From assembly GCF_037038585.1 (NCBI RefSeq), contig NC_092520.1:195431604-195495603 (forward strand): a stretch of 64,000 nucleotides of DNA, given 5' to 3'. Every line of letters starts with the position of its first letter. The stretch's first letter is position 1. The translations under genes were made by a program, and so were the position numbers. Below are positions 14,770-28,700 of the stretch, piece after piece. The notes beneath the pieces were generated by a model. It saw only the letters and a list, made by a program, of their open reading frames with translations, was not told the DNA's origin and ran no database searches. This stretch comes from Patagioenas fasciata (Eukaryota > Chordata > Aves > Columbiformes > Columbidae).

Positions 14770-17016
14770 ACAGTATCACAGTATCACAGTATGTTTGGGA
14801 TTGGAAGGGACCTCAAAAGATCATCTAGTCCAATCCCCCTGCTGGAGCAGGAACGCCTAGGTGAGGTCGCACAGGAATGTGTCCAGGCGGGCTTTGAATG
14901 TCTCCAGGGAAGGAGACTCCACAACCTCCCTGGGTAGCCTGTTCCAGTGTTCTGTTACCCTCACTGAGAAGAAGTTCTTTCTCAAATTTAAGTGGAACCT
15001 CTTGTGTTCCAGCTTGATCCCATTGCCCCTTGTCCTATCATTGTTTGCCACTGAGAAGAGCCTGACTCCATCCTCATGGCACTCACCCTTTATATATTTA
15101 TAAACATTAATAAGGTCACCCCTCAGTCTCCTCTTCTCCAAACTAAAGAGCCCCAGCTCCCTCAGCCTTTCTTCATAAGGGAGATGCTCCACTCCCTTAA
15201 TCATCTTTGTTGCCCTACGCTGGACCCTCTCCAGCAGTTCCCTGTCCTTCTTGAACTGAGGGGCCCAGAACTGGACACAATATTCCAGATGGGGTCTCAC
15301 CAGGGCGGAGTAGAGGGGAAGGAGGACCTCTCTCGATCTACTGACCACCCCCCTTGTAATACACCCAAGGATGCCATTAGCCTTCCTGGCCACAAGGGCA
15401 CAGTGCTGGCTCATGGTCATCCTGTTGTCCACCAGGACCCCCAGGTCCCTTTCCCCTACACTGCTCTCTAATAGGTCATGCCCCAACCTATACTGGAACT
15501 TGGGATTGTTCCTGCCCAGATGCAGGACTCTACACTTTCCCTTGTTAAATTCCATCAGATTATCCCCCGCCCAACTCTCCAGCCTGTCCAGGTCCCGCTG
15601 GATGGCAGCACAGCCTTCTGGCGTGTCAGCCACTCCTCCCAGCTTAGTGTCATCAGCAAACTTGCTGATAGTACACTCAATTCCCTCGTCTAAATCATTA
15701 ATGAATATATTGAATAATATTGGCCCCAGTACTGACCCCTGAGGCACTCCACTAGATACTGGCCTCCAACTGGACTCCGCACCATTGACCACCACTCTCT
15801 GGCTTCTCTCTTTAAGCCAGTTTGCAACCCACCTCACTACTCTATTGTCGAAACCACACCTCCTCAATTTAGCTGTGAGGATGCTGTGAGGGACTGTGTC
15901 AAAGGCTTTACTGAAGTCAAGGTAGACCACATCCACCGCTCTGCCATCATCCATCCACCTTGTTACATTCTCATAAAAGGCTATGAGGTTGGTCAAGCAT
16001 GACTTACCCTTGGTAAAGCCATGCTGACTGCCCCTAATGACCCTCTTATCCCTGATGTGCCTTGAGATGGCACCAAGGATAAGCTGTTCCATTACTTTCC
16101 CAGGGACAGAGGTGAGGCTGACCGGTCTATAATTACCCGGGTCCTCCTTCTTGCCCTTTTTAAAGACTGGAGTGACATTTGCTTTCCTCCAATCCTCGGG
16201 CACCTCTCCCGTTTCCCAAGACTTGGCAAAAATGATGGATAGCGGTCTAGCAATGACTTCAGCCAGCTCCCTCAGCACCCGCGGATGCATCCCATCTGGA
16301 CCCATGGATTTATGGACGTCCAGACTATTTAATTGTTCCCTAACCCAGTCCTCATCGACTAAAGCAAACTCCTCCATTAACCTGGCTTCATCCGGGGTCT
16401 CAGGGGTACAGGGTTCCCCAGGACAGCCTCCAGCGGAGTAGACAGAGACAAAGAAGGCATTCAGCAATTCTGCCTTCTCTGTGTCTTCCGCCACCAGGGC
16501 ACCCACCTCATTCATCAGTGGGCCTACATTGCCTCTGGTATTAGTTTTATCTGCTATGTATTTGAAAAAGTTCTTCTTGCTGTCCTTGACCCCTCTCGCC
16601 GGCTGTAATTCTAAGGAGGCCTTGGCTACCCTAGCTGCCTTCCTGCATCCTCTAACAGCAGCCTTATATTCCTCCCAAGTGGCCAGTCCCTGCTTCCATG
16701 ACCTGTAAACTCGCCTCTTCTGCTTGAGCATACCCAACAGATCCCTATTCAACCACGCAGGCCTTCTGGCTCCCTTCCTCGACTTCCTACATGTGGGGAT
16801 GCTCTTATCCTGAGCATGGAAGAAGCAGTCTCTGAATGCAATCCAGCTCTCTTGGGCCCCTTTTCCTTCAAGCAGTCTTGCCCATGGGATTTCCCCCAGC
16901 AATTGCTTGAAAAGGCCGAAATTAGCCCTGCCAAAGTCCAGGGTTGCAATTCTACTTGCTATTCTGTTCCTGCCACACGAGATGCTGAACTCCACCATCT
17001 CGTGGTCATGGAGGTC
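14770..17016 (-). mobile_element. CR1 LINE copy B (5'-truncated, long ORF2)
   Basis: Minus-strand CR1 of about 2.25 kb with the same 3' tail repeat as copy A, extending further 5' to about 17016, where similarity ends after the DLHDHE motif of ORF2. The 5' part (ORF1, endonuclease) is absent. No clear target duplication, as usual for CR1. Confidence 0.95.
14857..16998 (-). CDS. CR1 ORF2 fragment, 713 codons open (reverse transcriptase)
   Basis: Uninterrupted frame from the first Met at 16998; the frame itself is open to the element's edge. Linker region (1-250), RT from about 265 with [19 protein letters not shown] (289-307), DFSKAFD (361-367), [10 protein letters not shown] (417-426), catalytic FADD (447-450), then the C-terminal region ending FLCDLT. 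Without the upstream endonuclease it cannot retrotranspose on its own. The open frame suggests a fairly young insertion. Confidence 0.92.
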   Translation of the reverse strand: MVEFSISCGRNRIASRIATLDFGRANFGLFKQLLGEIPWARLLEGKGAQESWIAFRDCFFHAQDKSIPTCRKSRKGARRPAWLNRDLLGMLKQKRRVYRSWKQGLATWEEYKAAVRGCRKAARVAKASLELQPARGVKDSKKNFFKYIADKTNTRGNVGPLMNEVGALVAEDTEKAELLNAFFVSVYSAGGCPGEPCTPETPDEARLMEEFALVDEDWVREQLNSLDVHKSMGPDGMHPRVLRELAEVIARPLSIIFAKSWETGEVPEDWRKANVTPVFKKGKKEDPGNYRPVSLTSVPGKVMEQLILGAISRHIRDKRVIRGSQHGFTKGKSCLTNLIAFYENVTRWMDDGRAVDVVYLDFSKAFDTVPHSILTAKLRRCGFDNRVVRWVANWLKERSQRVVVNGAESSWRPVSSGVPQGSVLGPILFNIFINDLDEGIECTISKFADDTKLGGVADTPEGCAAIQRDLDRLESWAGDNLMEFNKGKCRVLHLGRNNPKFQYRLGHDLLESSVGERDLGVLVDNRMTMSQHCALVARKANGILGCITRGVVSRSREVLLPLYSALVRPHLEYCVQFWAPQFKKDRELLERVQRRATKMIKGVEHLPYEERLRELGLFSLEKRRLRGDLINVYKYIKGECHEDGVRLFSVANNDRTRGNGIKLEHKRFHLNLRKNFFSVRVTEHWNRLPREVVESPSLETFKARLDTFLCDLT

Positions 17017-20000
17017 AGAATTATCATCATGTTTATTGACAAACTGAATTGCTTAGATCATATTTAAATCAAGCTGGAAATTCCCATAATCATCACAAAC
17101 TGAAGGGGTCAACTCCAGCAGCCGTGTTCTGGGCACATTTGGGGAACAGAAGGTTCTGAGGTCCTTTTTGTCTTTGTACTTTCTGATGGAAACCAAGTCT
17201 ATGTCCATGTCCCAAAGACGTCTCTCTGGGCAGTTCTGTGCATATTCTGTGGCATTTCATTTAGCATGGCTGGATGAAACGCTACATTACATAAATAAAG
17301 CAGATTCTGGAAAGAACTGCAGTAACAGCTCCAGCTTCCAGATTGGATTCAGTAACTGATAACAGCTTACTAGTGTGAGAATACTGAGCGTTCTTCTGTT
17401 CCTCATTACTAAGAAAACAATATTTTTTATTTTCTGAATTTGAAGATTTGTGAGGTTCTTTGGTCCCTGAGACATTAAAGGAAGCAAAAATCTCACTCTT
17501 TCATGTTTTCAGAGAACAGCAACTAGATCTGCTATCTTTCATCTTAATTTAAGCCTGTTACTGCTCTCCAATGCCTTCATCATTACTAAAACAATGTGAT
17601 ATTGATTATCTAGTTACTAGTACAAGCATACTGATGGACATTTGCAAAGCTAAAGTTTTGGGGTTTGTTGATGGGAATTGATGTCACAGAACTGTAGGAG
17701 GTGGATTTAGCACTGGATTAAGATAACTAGGTTTTGGTGTCCGAAGTATTTAAAGTATTCAAGGAATACTTGTAGGTGTCTTGTGCTACTTTAGAGTATG
17801 TAGGTACTCTAAACCATTTGAGGGACCCTCACAGGATGACATATGACACTGAATTTGAAAAGTATTTGAAATATTTTTGAACAACAGGTGGGATGTCTCA
17901 CAATCATTGAAAATTACACAAGACCTAAGCTGAAATGACATAGGACCTACATTTAGATAACTGAATCCAGATGCACATGAGTCTAATCTAGGATGAAATA
18001 AATTTGAATTTTGACATGACATCTTAAATAACTAAGTTTTTCAGTAACTTTTCTAAGATGAACTTTTTTCCTACCATATTTGTTTGTGTAATGAATATAT
18101 GTTTCCTCCACATTTTCTTACCATTTTGCATGTGTTACACATATGGTTTTAACTGCCAGTGATCTCCTGTTCCCAAATGGCCAGGCAGACTAGGAGATCA
18201 CCATCAGATTCACAGGCATTAAATACACACACCCCGTATGTGCCTTCAACACAACTATGAGGTGCATGCCCAAGGTCCAGGTAGTTTTAGTCAGGCCAGC
18301 CACTACACTTCAAAAACTTCACAGCAAAGTTATCTTGGCTCCAGGCTTGGCACGTGTTTATCCCAGCTGCTGCTCAGCATTATGTCCTTCCTCCTACTCA
18401 GTGACCACTCTGCAAGTGTGCAAGATCAGGCTGACCAGTGGCAACTGGTGTTGGACTCACAGAGCAGAAGGAAGACAGGTGCTAGGATTTAAAATACGTT
18501 TTACAGCATGCCAGTACAAGGCAGAAGCCAATTTTACAAGATTTGGCTCATGTGATATGTCTATCCTCAGTGCTTTCAGGAACTGAAAAATCAACAGTTC
18601 CAAATATGTAGATTCAAATCATTCTATTCCGTGCACGCATTTTATTATTTCTTACTCCCCAGCCCAGTCCTTTGTGATTACCAGTTATAAAAATTGGGCT
18701 TTGCAATATACCCAGAAAATTATTAATTTGGGCTATGTTTACACGTCTGCACAACTCAGTGCAGATAATTTGGAGAGACATGGTAAGCAAGGGAGCCTTC
18801 ATCTTTCCACAGTGATATGACTTGGCTATAACATTGTTCATAAATTGACATTTATATTTAAAGAAAAAAAATGTGTTGAATTTGATATTTCTTGAAATAT
18901 TGCACTATAAAACGTATATACAGGAGTATTTATATACACTGATTTAAATTTTTTTAAATATACTTTTTACTTTCAACCTGCTAAGAAATCTGCTATAAAC
19001 AAATCCTTGGGCTCCTACATTTTTCATTACTACACAACCTCAGTAATACTGTTCAGTGAAGCCTTTCATACCCTTGTCTATACTAAAGGGAACATTTACT
19101 GGAGAATACTTATAAGGAATTTTTGAATAAAAAGCATCTTTTCCAGATAATCTGAAATCCACTTCACATGAAGATGCTCTAGGAGCTCAGTACTTAACTA
19201 TTGGACAGGAGAGGGATGTTGTGTGACATCCAAGGTCATGAAGCACCTTACAGGCAGCATTCAGAAGTGTGTATGATCCAATCCAAACTAACTGCCATGA
19301 ACAGGAGAGCAGCAGGCACTCAACATTACTGTCCCTTTACCAGTAAAGCCTGACTATGAAAGAGTTCATTGTACCTGTTCGAGTGTACGTGTGTCTGTGG
19401 AGATACAAATTCTGACGGCTGGACTTTCATGGCAGATTAAGTCAAACATTAAGTGAAAATTAAGACAGTAAAAAAAAAAAAACAAACTGTTCTGCAGTCA
19501 CTTTGGTTCTTCCTTATATTTATTTAGATTTTTGTAAATTTTATTTTAAATCAATGGGATCAGTTAGACCAAATAAGCAAGCAACCAACTGAAGCAATTA
19601 TTCACAGTCCAACACAAACCTATAACCAAGCAGCAAAGAAAACAACCCAATAAAAACTCACAAAGATAAATAAGTGAAAAAAGGGAAATTGTGTATGTTG
19701 CTTAGTGTGGATATGAGTAGGATGGGTTCTGGTGTGCATAGCACAGGCTATAAAGCACTTAATCACCTGTTCAAAGCCAGGTGCTGAAAGTTTTTAATCA
19801 TATCCTGGTTACTCAGAACCCGTTTTGCAGTTTGGTTGATGCAAGTTTAAATCACCAACACACCTGATGTCTGAGATGCTGTCAGGAAAAGGAAAATGAC
19901 AATACCTGGGACACCCTGAGCACACAAGGATTTGCAGTAGTAGATTCCAGCTGGATTCAAGAGGCCAGGATGTGCCCCACCTGACTGGAGTTCTCACTCT

Positions 20001-23000
20001 CTCCTCCCTGGATGATCCACCTCAATCTACATCAGTGTTCAAAACACCAGGTCACCTCACAGAAACCCTGGGTGACCACAGAAACCCTCTAAAGGCCTAT
20101 TTCTCACTGCAGTCAAACCACAGCGCTTCCTTCCTGCCTCCCAAAACTTCCTGACAAACTGGAGCTCAGGGGATTCCCTCTCCTATTGCTTTTAAAGGAG
20201 CTGTTTCTAGGCTATCCTCACTTTCTCTTTCCTGGACTTGCTGCTGTTGATGACGACTCTGCAGTTTTGCAGTTTTGACCTGTAATTGCCTGGCTTTTTT
20301 TTTTTTTTTTTTCCCTTAAGAAAAGAGATTTCCAGCTCATTTTCTTGCATCATCTGGTTTATGAGAAGCTACAAAATAATCTTGCAGATTTCTCCACTGC
20401 CTTTGGTTCTCTGAATATCTCCCAGAGCAGAGATGCGTATACTGCAAAGAATTAGTACCACTGCTTACGGGTCCCTTTCCCCTGCTAAGAGGCTGCTACA
20501 AAGCAGCTCAGCCAGCTCTTGGCTGGGAATCTCTAACCCGGTACCACTGCACACCACATGCTCCCGTGGTTATGCCAGATCCTTTGAAAGCTTCAGGGTC
20601 AGACACCTCATCCATCACGCTCAGCCAGAGCTCAGATGAAGAAGCCTTCAGGCTTATTTTTGTCAGCAAACAAATCTCCAGTATGCTCCAAAAGTGTAGA
20701 GGATGCTCTAGGAGCCCAGCTCTTGGCTTTGCTGTTCAACTGGGACTTCGAGAGTCAGCTGCCATGTGCTTAGGTGGTTGTATGAATTAAAGCCACTCTA
20801 GTGACGGTACCTGTAGTGGTTCACACAGCTGGAAGCTTATTCCAGAATAATCAGCATGCTTCTCCACCTCACAAATGCTTGAAGACAAACATGGATGGAA
20901 GCTTTATCCAAATTAGCTGAAGTCAGTGAAACATTCTTAATGGACTCCGCTGCCCTTCAAACTGGACTATCCCCAGAAGTTTTCCAGGCATTTGAGAGCT
21001 TCAGGGAGCTTTAAGGGAACAATAAACCATGAAAATGCAGTAAAGTAAGCTGAGAGGAACTGGGAAGGTGAGAAGGCTTACGGCATCTTTGGACCTTGTA
21101 CCAGAGGACTGGCACAGTACGCAGGTATAAGAGGGAATGCCTCAAGAGGAGAAGATGTTAGTATTTACCGTGAAAAGAAATGGAAAAAAGTGTTACTACC
21201 ATATCTCTGAGATCGGAGGCCTTCTCTTTGCCCCAAGGTAAGCAAAGGTATTTCATCAATATGGGTTTATTCTTGTAAAATGTCTCATGTGTCTGTAATA
21301 AACTTATGGGACATGGAAACAACAGTGGACATGAACCAGGTGTCTCACCTCTACTGGGCTGCTTATTGTCCAGGCTTTCTTTATCCACTGACTATTTTTT
21401 AATAAATATCATAACTGCATAAAGAATTGCTATATCCCAAATATATCTAGATAATGCATGCATAATTTAAGTTTCCTCCTTTCCATAAAAATGTAAAAAG
21501 TAATTTCTTTATCATTTCAAGAAGTATTACTGAATGGTTTTCTTGTCCGGCCAAGTGTGCATATGCTTCTGTCTCAGTGTTATGGAAGTGGAGGTGAGGG
21601 GTGTGTATGGATCAAACTTTTGCCTGGCCAGATTTCATTTTATTACCAGGTTTCCCTGTGAATCCAGCAGTCTCACACCAAACACATCACTTGAGCACTT
21701 GTAAGTCTCCATAAAAAAATGTCCAGGGGGACCAGTGTGGGTCTCAGGGTCACCCTTCCCTCCCACGCTGCAGTCAAACGTCAGCATGAGGGCAGCAACC
21801 TCTCTCCCCATCCAGCCTCTCACCCAGAAACACCGTCCCTTGCCCTCCATCTTCCAACTGGGTGAAAGGGAAGGTTCCAGGCACAACCTGCCTCCTGCCT
21901 GTGTGGGACTTATCACAGACACAGGCCAGACCTGGCAGCTAAACATTAAACAAATACCTATTAATCACAGAAAGGCCATGCTCAAAAGCCCCCAAATCCA
22001 GCTTCTCAGGCAGAGGGTCACAGTCCCATCTAGTGGCTGGCTGACACTGGGGAAACCTCACCAGCATTTTAAAAAGACCAAAGGTCAGGTCCACGTTGGT
22101 GTATGTAATGAAGTGAAACGAGCAGATACATATGTGTTGTATAGAAATAGGTAAAGATAGGCATACACAATAAATTTTCAGTTATGAATGTAAATGTTTG
22201 AGGTCTGAAGGACAGGCTTTTTAGGATCAATCACACAGTGTTTAATACACTTACACACTTGTGTATACTTACATGCCATTCACTCTGTGTTGGTTTTAAA
22301 ATCAGCACTCCACTAGATAGCTTTCCCTTTTTATTTAGGCACTTGTTGTTCACAGACAGACACAAGCCAGACAGAGTTGGGAGCAGATAAACATTCCTGG
22401 ACCTCTTTCACTTTGCGAAGGGAAGTGGAAAAAGCACCCCAATAACAGGATGTAGGTTTCTCCAAAGGAAAACACTGGGGGAACTCCCAGAGCCTCTCAG
22501 TAAACCCCAGCAGTTTTCTAGTCGAAAGCTAAAAATGACCCGATGAGCAAGCAGTACTTTCAGTAAGGGAAAGGGCAACAGGGATGCCTTGGCCCACACT
22601 GCATATTTTAAGTATGTGTTTGTGCACGATGTGAAAGCCGTGCCAGGGAAGCTCATCAGCCCGGGGTTTCTGTGACCCCACTGGACACGGCAGGTCCCAC
22701 ATACACAGCCACTGAAGCGCTCAAAGATGACACATCATGGCAAGCTTTCTGGCACAGCTCTCAGCAAGTGCTTTTCAGGTAAAAACACACATAAGTTAAA
22801 GAAATTAGATCATAGAATCACAGACACTTGCTTTCCCTCTAGTTGAGAAAAGACAAGAAATAAAGAAATTTAACTGGGAAACAGAAGTAAAATATAAGAT
22901 TTGTGCCTGTGTAGTGACTTTGTGCCAAAATAAGCAGTTTAGAAGGTGGACAGCACCCATTAGTTAGAAAAATGCAGCACTGCTTTGTGTTTCTGTCTGC

Positions 23001-25483
23001 TTACACACAAATGGGTTTCATGCATTGCTGTCCAGGGAGGCTGCAACATTTCACATTATTTGTGAGTTATATAATTTTAATAGCACCTAATGAGATATCT
23101 TCTGCAGAATCCTCCTCTGTTCTGAAATGTGAGCCATTGCTCACATATATAGTATCACATACCAAAAATAGCTCACAGCTACTACCCACATTCTGAGTAT
23201 ATCACACAAAAGAAGCACAATAGAGGAGGCAAACAGAAATAGAAATTGTGGGTAATGTCTCATTATATTAGGTAGAAATGTTTCTATCTAGTAATGTAAA
23301 AGTGTGTTTTAAAAGAGTACTATTAAGGGTGATTTGAAAAGTCAAAATGCACCAGTAAAAAGAATTAATGTAATTCAGACTTCTGTAAATGCATTGGGAT
23401 TGTCTTTCCTCACATGATCTCACCCTATTTTTAGCAAGATTCATCTTATTTAGTACCAGAGGTTGAATGGCATAGACAGGTAGGAAAAAAACGTTTTTCC
23501 AAAATGATTGTATGCTTTCAAAGAAAAAAAATCAGTTTTCAAACTGAAATGAACCCTCACACTTTTACATAAGGCTAATGTGGGGGTTTTTAGTACAAAA
23601 CCTAACCCCTTAAATTCAGAGAAGAGAGCAACAGATTTTCATTAGTTCTGAAAGGAACAGGACGTTTTGGCAATTTGTTCCACAAAAAGTGGTAAGTGTG
23701 GATGCATAGTGAAGGTCAGGCATGTGCTCGTACAGTGAAGAGTACGTTTTTAGTGGTCACCACTTCTCCCTCTCCCTTTGGGCTGGCCTTAGTCTTGTCT
23801 TGTCTTTTCCACATCTCTGCCTCCAAGGCTTTCTCCTCTTCTCCCCCCAAGCTAGACCCACTCCCCCTGCCCTGGACCCCTCATGCTGCCTGGTTTCTCT
23901 CCCTACTACTTCCCATCACTTCTTCCTACTCACAGGAATCGATCCCAGGAGTTCAGACGTATAATTTCTCCTTCGAACTCTTCAGCCAGTTGCAATGCCC
24001 TTGTCCTGCACCTCAGTCCTTTTAGTCCTTATGTCCTTGCCTAGCCCGTCTCAAAGCTCCACCTGTCACTAAGTCCTTGTTGGCTCTGCTGTCTCTATTC
24101 TTGTTGTTTACAGTTTCTTTGCATCCTTCACAACCCATCAGCCTCTATACATCCATTATTTCCTTTCTTTCTCTACAGTCCCGGTTTCCTTATTAAACAA
24201 GTCCCAGGCAATGCAGTCAATGAATACAGTCATCATGGGAAGCTTTATCCAAGTTTTTAAAGGAGCAAGGAAAGCCAGGGGAAGAATGTCAAAGAAAAAG
24301 CTCCAAGATATCCAGTAAAGACCTTGTTTAGCCCTTTTCATTTTTTTTAGGAGAGAGCTTTCTATGTCTCAGAGAAGCATGTCAAAGAAACCCCTAGGAA
24401 CAGGAATCACTTCTCTCTGCTGTCCTAGAGTAGAGGTGTGGAAGAATGAGTAATTTTGCAGATCAAAAGGTCTGGGAATTGTTCTTGTTTACAAAAGATG
24501 TGGATTCAAGATCTAAGCTGAAAACACACTGATTACACAGGAGATCAAAGTAAGAACATCAAATACATCTGCCCCAGATGTAACACGGCCACAAGGGCCT
24601 TTATGGTTTTGTTGTGCTATGCCAAGTCATATTTCCATTTAAAAACAAACAGCACCATATCTGAATAGGATGGGACATCACAGTCAAATGCAAGTTTCAC
24701 TGTTTTGCTTTGTCAAAATAATACATGTAGTTTTCAGGTTTTCATTTCTTTATCCAGGTGCTTGAATGAATAACATCTGTTGCTTTCATCCCTAATTTCC
24801 AAATGATCCACTGCCAAGCCATTCAGGATGGAAGTTTTGCAGATGCCATGTGCTCCCAGTTCAAGCACACGCAATGTCACTGTTCCGGAACTGCTTTGTC
24901 CCCCAGGGAAACCTGAAGAGAACTGTGAAGAAACACCAAACAAACACACTCCGCATAGCTGCATTGGCTACTAGCACTGTTGAGTCACCTTCATGTTACA
25001 GGAGGACTGAAGAGAAACCAGCTCTGGAGAATCAAATCACAAGTTCATTCCACTGTCTGGTACAAGCTCCTGCATCTCCTCTTCAGGCCAGTACTACAGG
25101 AACAAAGCAGGCTGGATATCTGTGGTTTGCAAGCAGATATGAAAAACAGATTTTTAACATTAATGCTTATTTAACTACGCACACTGCAGAGTAAGTGTTG
25201 GCAATATAAAAGTCAATCAAACGACATAATTGCACGTGAAAGGAAGATATAAAAGTGCAAATGCATAATATACTTAATGCTATCTGAAATGATACAGGTT
25301 TTTTTTAATAATCAATTAGCAGCTATTGTGCAGCAAACTATTATATGCATAGTGTATATAGCATACAGACTTCTCGGGGTAATTTCTCCAGCATTTGACG
25401 GCCTCACCGCATAAGCTGATGCAAGTTTGCTGAAGTTTTGCCAGCTGAGGATCTGGGCAATTACGATGACAAGCTGGTTTTTT

Positions 25484-25580
25484 GTGAGGTTTGTTTTGGT
25501 TTGTTTTGGTTTTTGTTTCTTTGTTTGTTTGTTTGTTTTTGTGGGGGTTTTTTGTTTGTTTGTTTTTGTTTTGTTTCCTT
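25484..25580 (+). repeat. (GTTT)n-rich low-complexity tract
   Basis: GTTT and GTTTT units over about 95 bp; a similar, looser tract lies at 26220-26302. Confidence 0.9.
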
Positions 25581-25675
25581 GCTTTTTCTTTTAGTTATTT
25601 CATTCCATTAAGTTAATTAAAATTAAAAAAAATATATAAAGGGCCTAAGTAATTAGGTCTTGATATTCAGAGACA

Positions 25676-25725
25676 TATATTGGCTTAATATATTATATAT
25701 ATTATATATTCAATATTTGGCTCCA
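25676..25725. repeat. (TA)-rich tract
   Basis: TATATTATATATATTATATATT run, AT-only for about 35 bp. Confidence 0.8.
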
Positions 25726-28700
25726 AATATTAGTGCAGCAATCAGTTGAAGTTTTAGGATCACACTAGTAGAGATACCCATTGTATATATAGGAAAGATC
25801 CTGACATTTCTGAAAACAAGGCTTTGATTTGTCTTGGTAAGGGCAGCAGTAATAATGACAGCTATCTATTTGATATCTGAAAATGTTCTTTCTACTGTTT
25901 TAAAGGATGCAAAGACAGTAGAGTTTCAAAACACCTCAGTATCAGTCAGCAACAAAGAAGACCACACAGAGCGAATGCATCATCTACTGTCCAGACATAC
26001 AAATTACTCAGTGAGAATACAGATGAAGTCAACATGAACTGACAGGGCCCTCACTCATGATTCATCTTCAGAACTTGCTGCATTCATTGCTCTGTGCTTT
26101 ATAGATGGTGGTATTCTCTTTTCTAGGGAGGAAGTAGAAACAGGTGGTTTCAGTTACTTTTGTGGGTAAAATTTGATGATTTGCTATATTCTGCAAGAAT
26201 CTAATTGTCTTTCTTTCTGTTTTGCTGGGGTTTTTTGTGTTTTGTGGTGGTAGCGGTTTTATTTTGGTTTTTGGTTCTTTTTGTTTGGTTCATTTTTTTA
26301 GTGAACACTTGATAAGTACTGGGTGACATGAACACAGACAGCATTTTTCTAGTATAATTTAATTACTCTGAAGTCTAAGAGAACTAAGAATCTGTTTTTC
26401 CCCTGTATTTCACCAAGACCTTGTCTTACTGAGTGGGCACCTCATACCATAGTTTTGCCTAGTCGTAAGTGCAGGAAAGGAGTATAAGAATAAAACAGTT
26501 TCCTGTTCTGACTGGGTATAAGCAATGAGTGTTCAGCATTTCACAGGTGGTTTTTATTACATAAACTATTCCTAACCATACTCTATAAACCAGTTCTGGA
26601 ATACAGAGGTCTATTCCTAGCTGAAGAAGCTCATGCAGGCAGTGGGAAGGGCTATTCGTGGGGTTTGACTGACACATTTAGCACAGTGACCTCATGAGGA
26701 AAGGTTCAGTTTGTCATAAGTTAAAGAGTAGGCAGCCTTTCCATGGTGAGGAACAAATGGGAAATAGTGATGTACTTTTCTGTTTCTATCACCTTCAGAC
26801 GAAGGAGAGGCCAAAGTGACTTCTACAGGAGTTCGTAACATCATATAGATTACTTCAAACTTAGCAGGCTGAGAACTGTTCCTAAGAGGTATGTTTCTGA
26901 TTAAGGAACAAATTTCTCCTGTTGCTATGCTGTTGTAAATCTGTTTTGGGTGGCCTCTATGCCAAGGGAGTCCTTGGCTGCCCAGATGGGCAAATTGACA
27001 CAAAGGCACATCAGAAGAGCCTGGAGCTAAGTGTAACCCAGGCCATGGGAATTGCCTACAGCTTCTGAATCTGAAGGTTTTTGGTTTGAATGTGGTTCTC
27101 AAACATCTGGATGAAGATTACTCAAACTCAGCTGCTGCCTGCAGACAAAGCTGATGGGGTCCCCATGCTTCTGCTCTGAAGGGACCCCACAGCCAATGTG
27201 CAGGGGGATCAGTGCCTGGCAAGGGTGCTGATCCAGAGTCAACACATCTACACTGAGCAGTTCCTGAGCACGATATGCCCAGCATCTCTTGACTCTTTAA
27301 ACAGCACTGGCTAGCTCCACATGGACAGCTTATTGCACAGTGCACCCTAGATATTGCAAACTATATATGACATCGACAGTTCAAAAGGTTTTTTGGAGGG
27401 ACTTCATAGAGGAGCAGAGAATTCCTAGGTAGCCCTGAAAGCTACCACTGCTGAACACCACAAATTTCATATACACAAAGCTGGATACACAGAAAATTCA
27501 TGCTTTCATTTGGAAGATACTAAGGAGGTGTCATCACAAATACCAAATAATTTAATTGCAACATATAGTCTGGTCCTGATTTGTACCTAAGGGTATGGGA
27601 TGATATACCATAAACTGTCCCACATAATTACATTTTTTGTCATTTTTGGAGAAACTATAAAATTGGTACAGAAAGCAGAATTTCACAGACAATTATTACC
27701 TATTATAATTGAATAGCAGATGATTTCATTAATAATAATAATGGAAAATTAGGTTAAGAAATATAATTTACTGAATTGTTAGACATACTCAGCCAGCATA
27801 ACAATAGAATCTTACATTGGAAATAAACTCCTTGCATGAGAAGCCTCACCTTAGAGAAAGGGCATGCTATTTATTAGTAGCATCATGTAGCACTAAAACT
27901 ATTATACAACTGATGGGATTTGGGATTAATTACTGCTGCTGTGTCCTATAAATTCTCACCAATGTGACAAAATAGAGTTTATAAAATATGTCAGTCTGTT
28001 GACTGAGGGGTGTTCAGTCTGCCAGAAGAACTATTTCCAATTGAAAAAAAACCACCTTTTTTTCTGTTTGTTTTCCTTGCTGAAACTGCAATGCAGATCT
28101 GACTTGAAAAATTTATCCTGATTCTGAAGTCTTAATGTTTTTGCATCCAAGCCTCATTTGGACCCTGAAGTCTGTGATAACCTGCATTCGAAATGGTGCA
28201 GTACTCCAGAGTCAGACTTGATTTCTATCATTGCATACCCATTACAACGACATTTCTGCTAATTCAAGCCAAATTAAGCTTCCCTGCAAGACAAAAGACT
28301 GAAGGGACTGATTTTGTTTGCTGAGTGCTACTTACTCTGTTTTCTCTGCTTCATTGGGGACATAATAGTCTGGCTTTTCACTAAGCCACTGACAAAAGAC
28401 AAAATCACCATCAAGACAGCAGCATCTTATTCACTTTATGTTCAAAAATATTTCCTACGTTTTACTTGGACGACAGTTTCACAAATATTTTTATTTGGAA
28501 TTTTACTTAGCAGACTATGGTTAAGGTGTATAAACATAGTGTCAGCCCTGCTCAGTACTGCTTAACCCTTGTAGAGAATATAGAGAATCATAATATACAT
28601 CTCAAAATATCTCTGTGAAGTACCTAATGTGGACTGGCACTGTACCAAAAGACCTTCAGTGACCCCAGCCCAGCGCTTTGGGGGGAAAGTGATTTTTTTT

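Noticed and set aside
22809-22832. ATCATAGAATCACAGA, resembling a CR1 tail; similar bits near 9711 and 35863.
   Set aside because: Too short, with no adjacent CR1 body.
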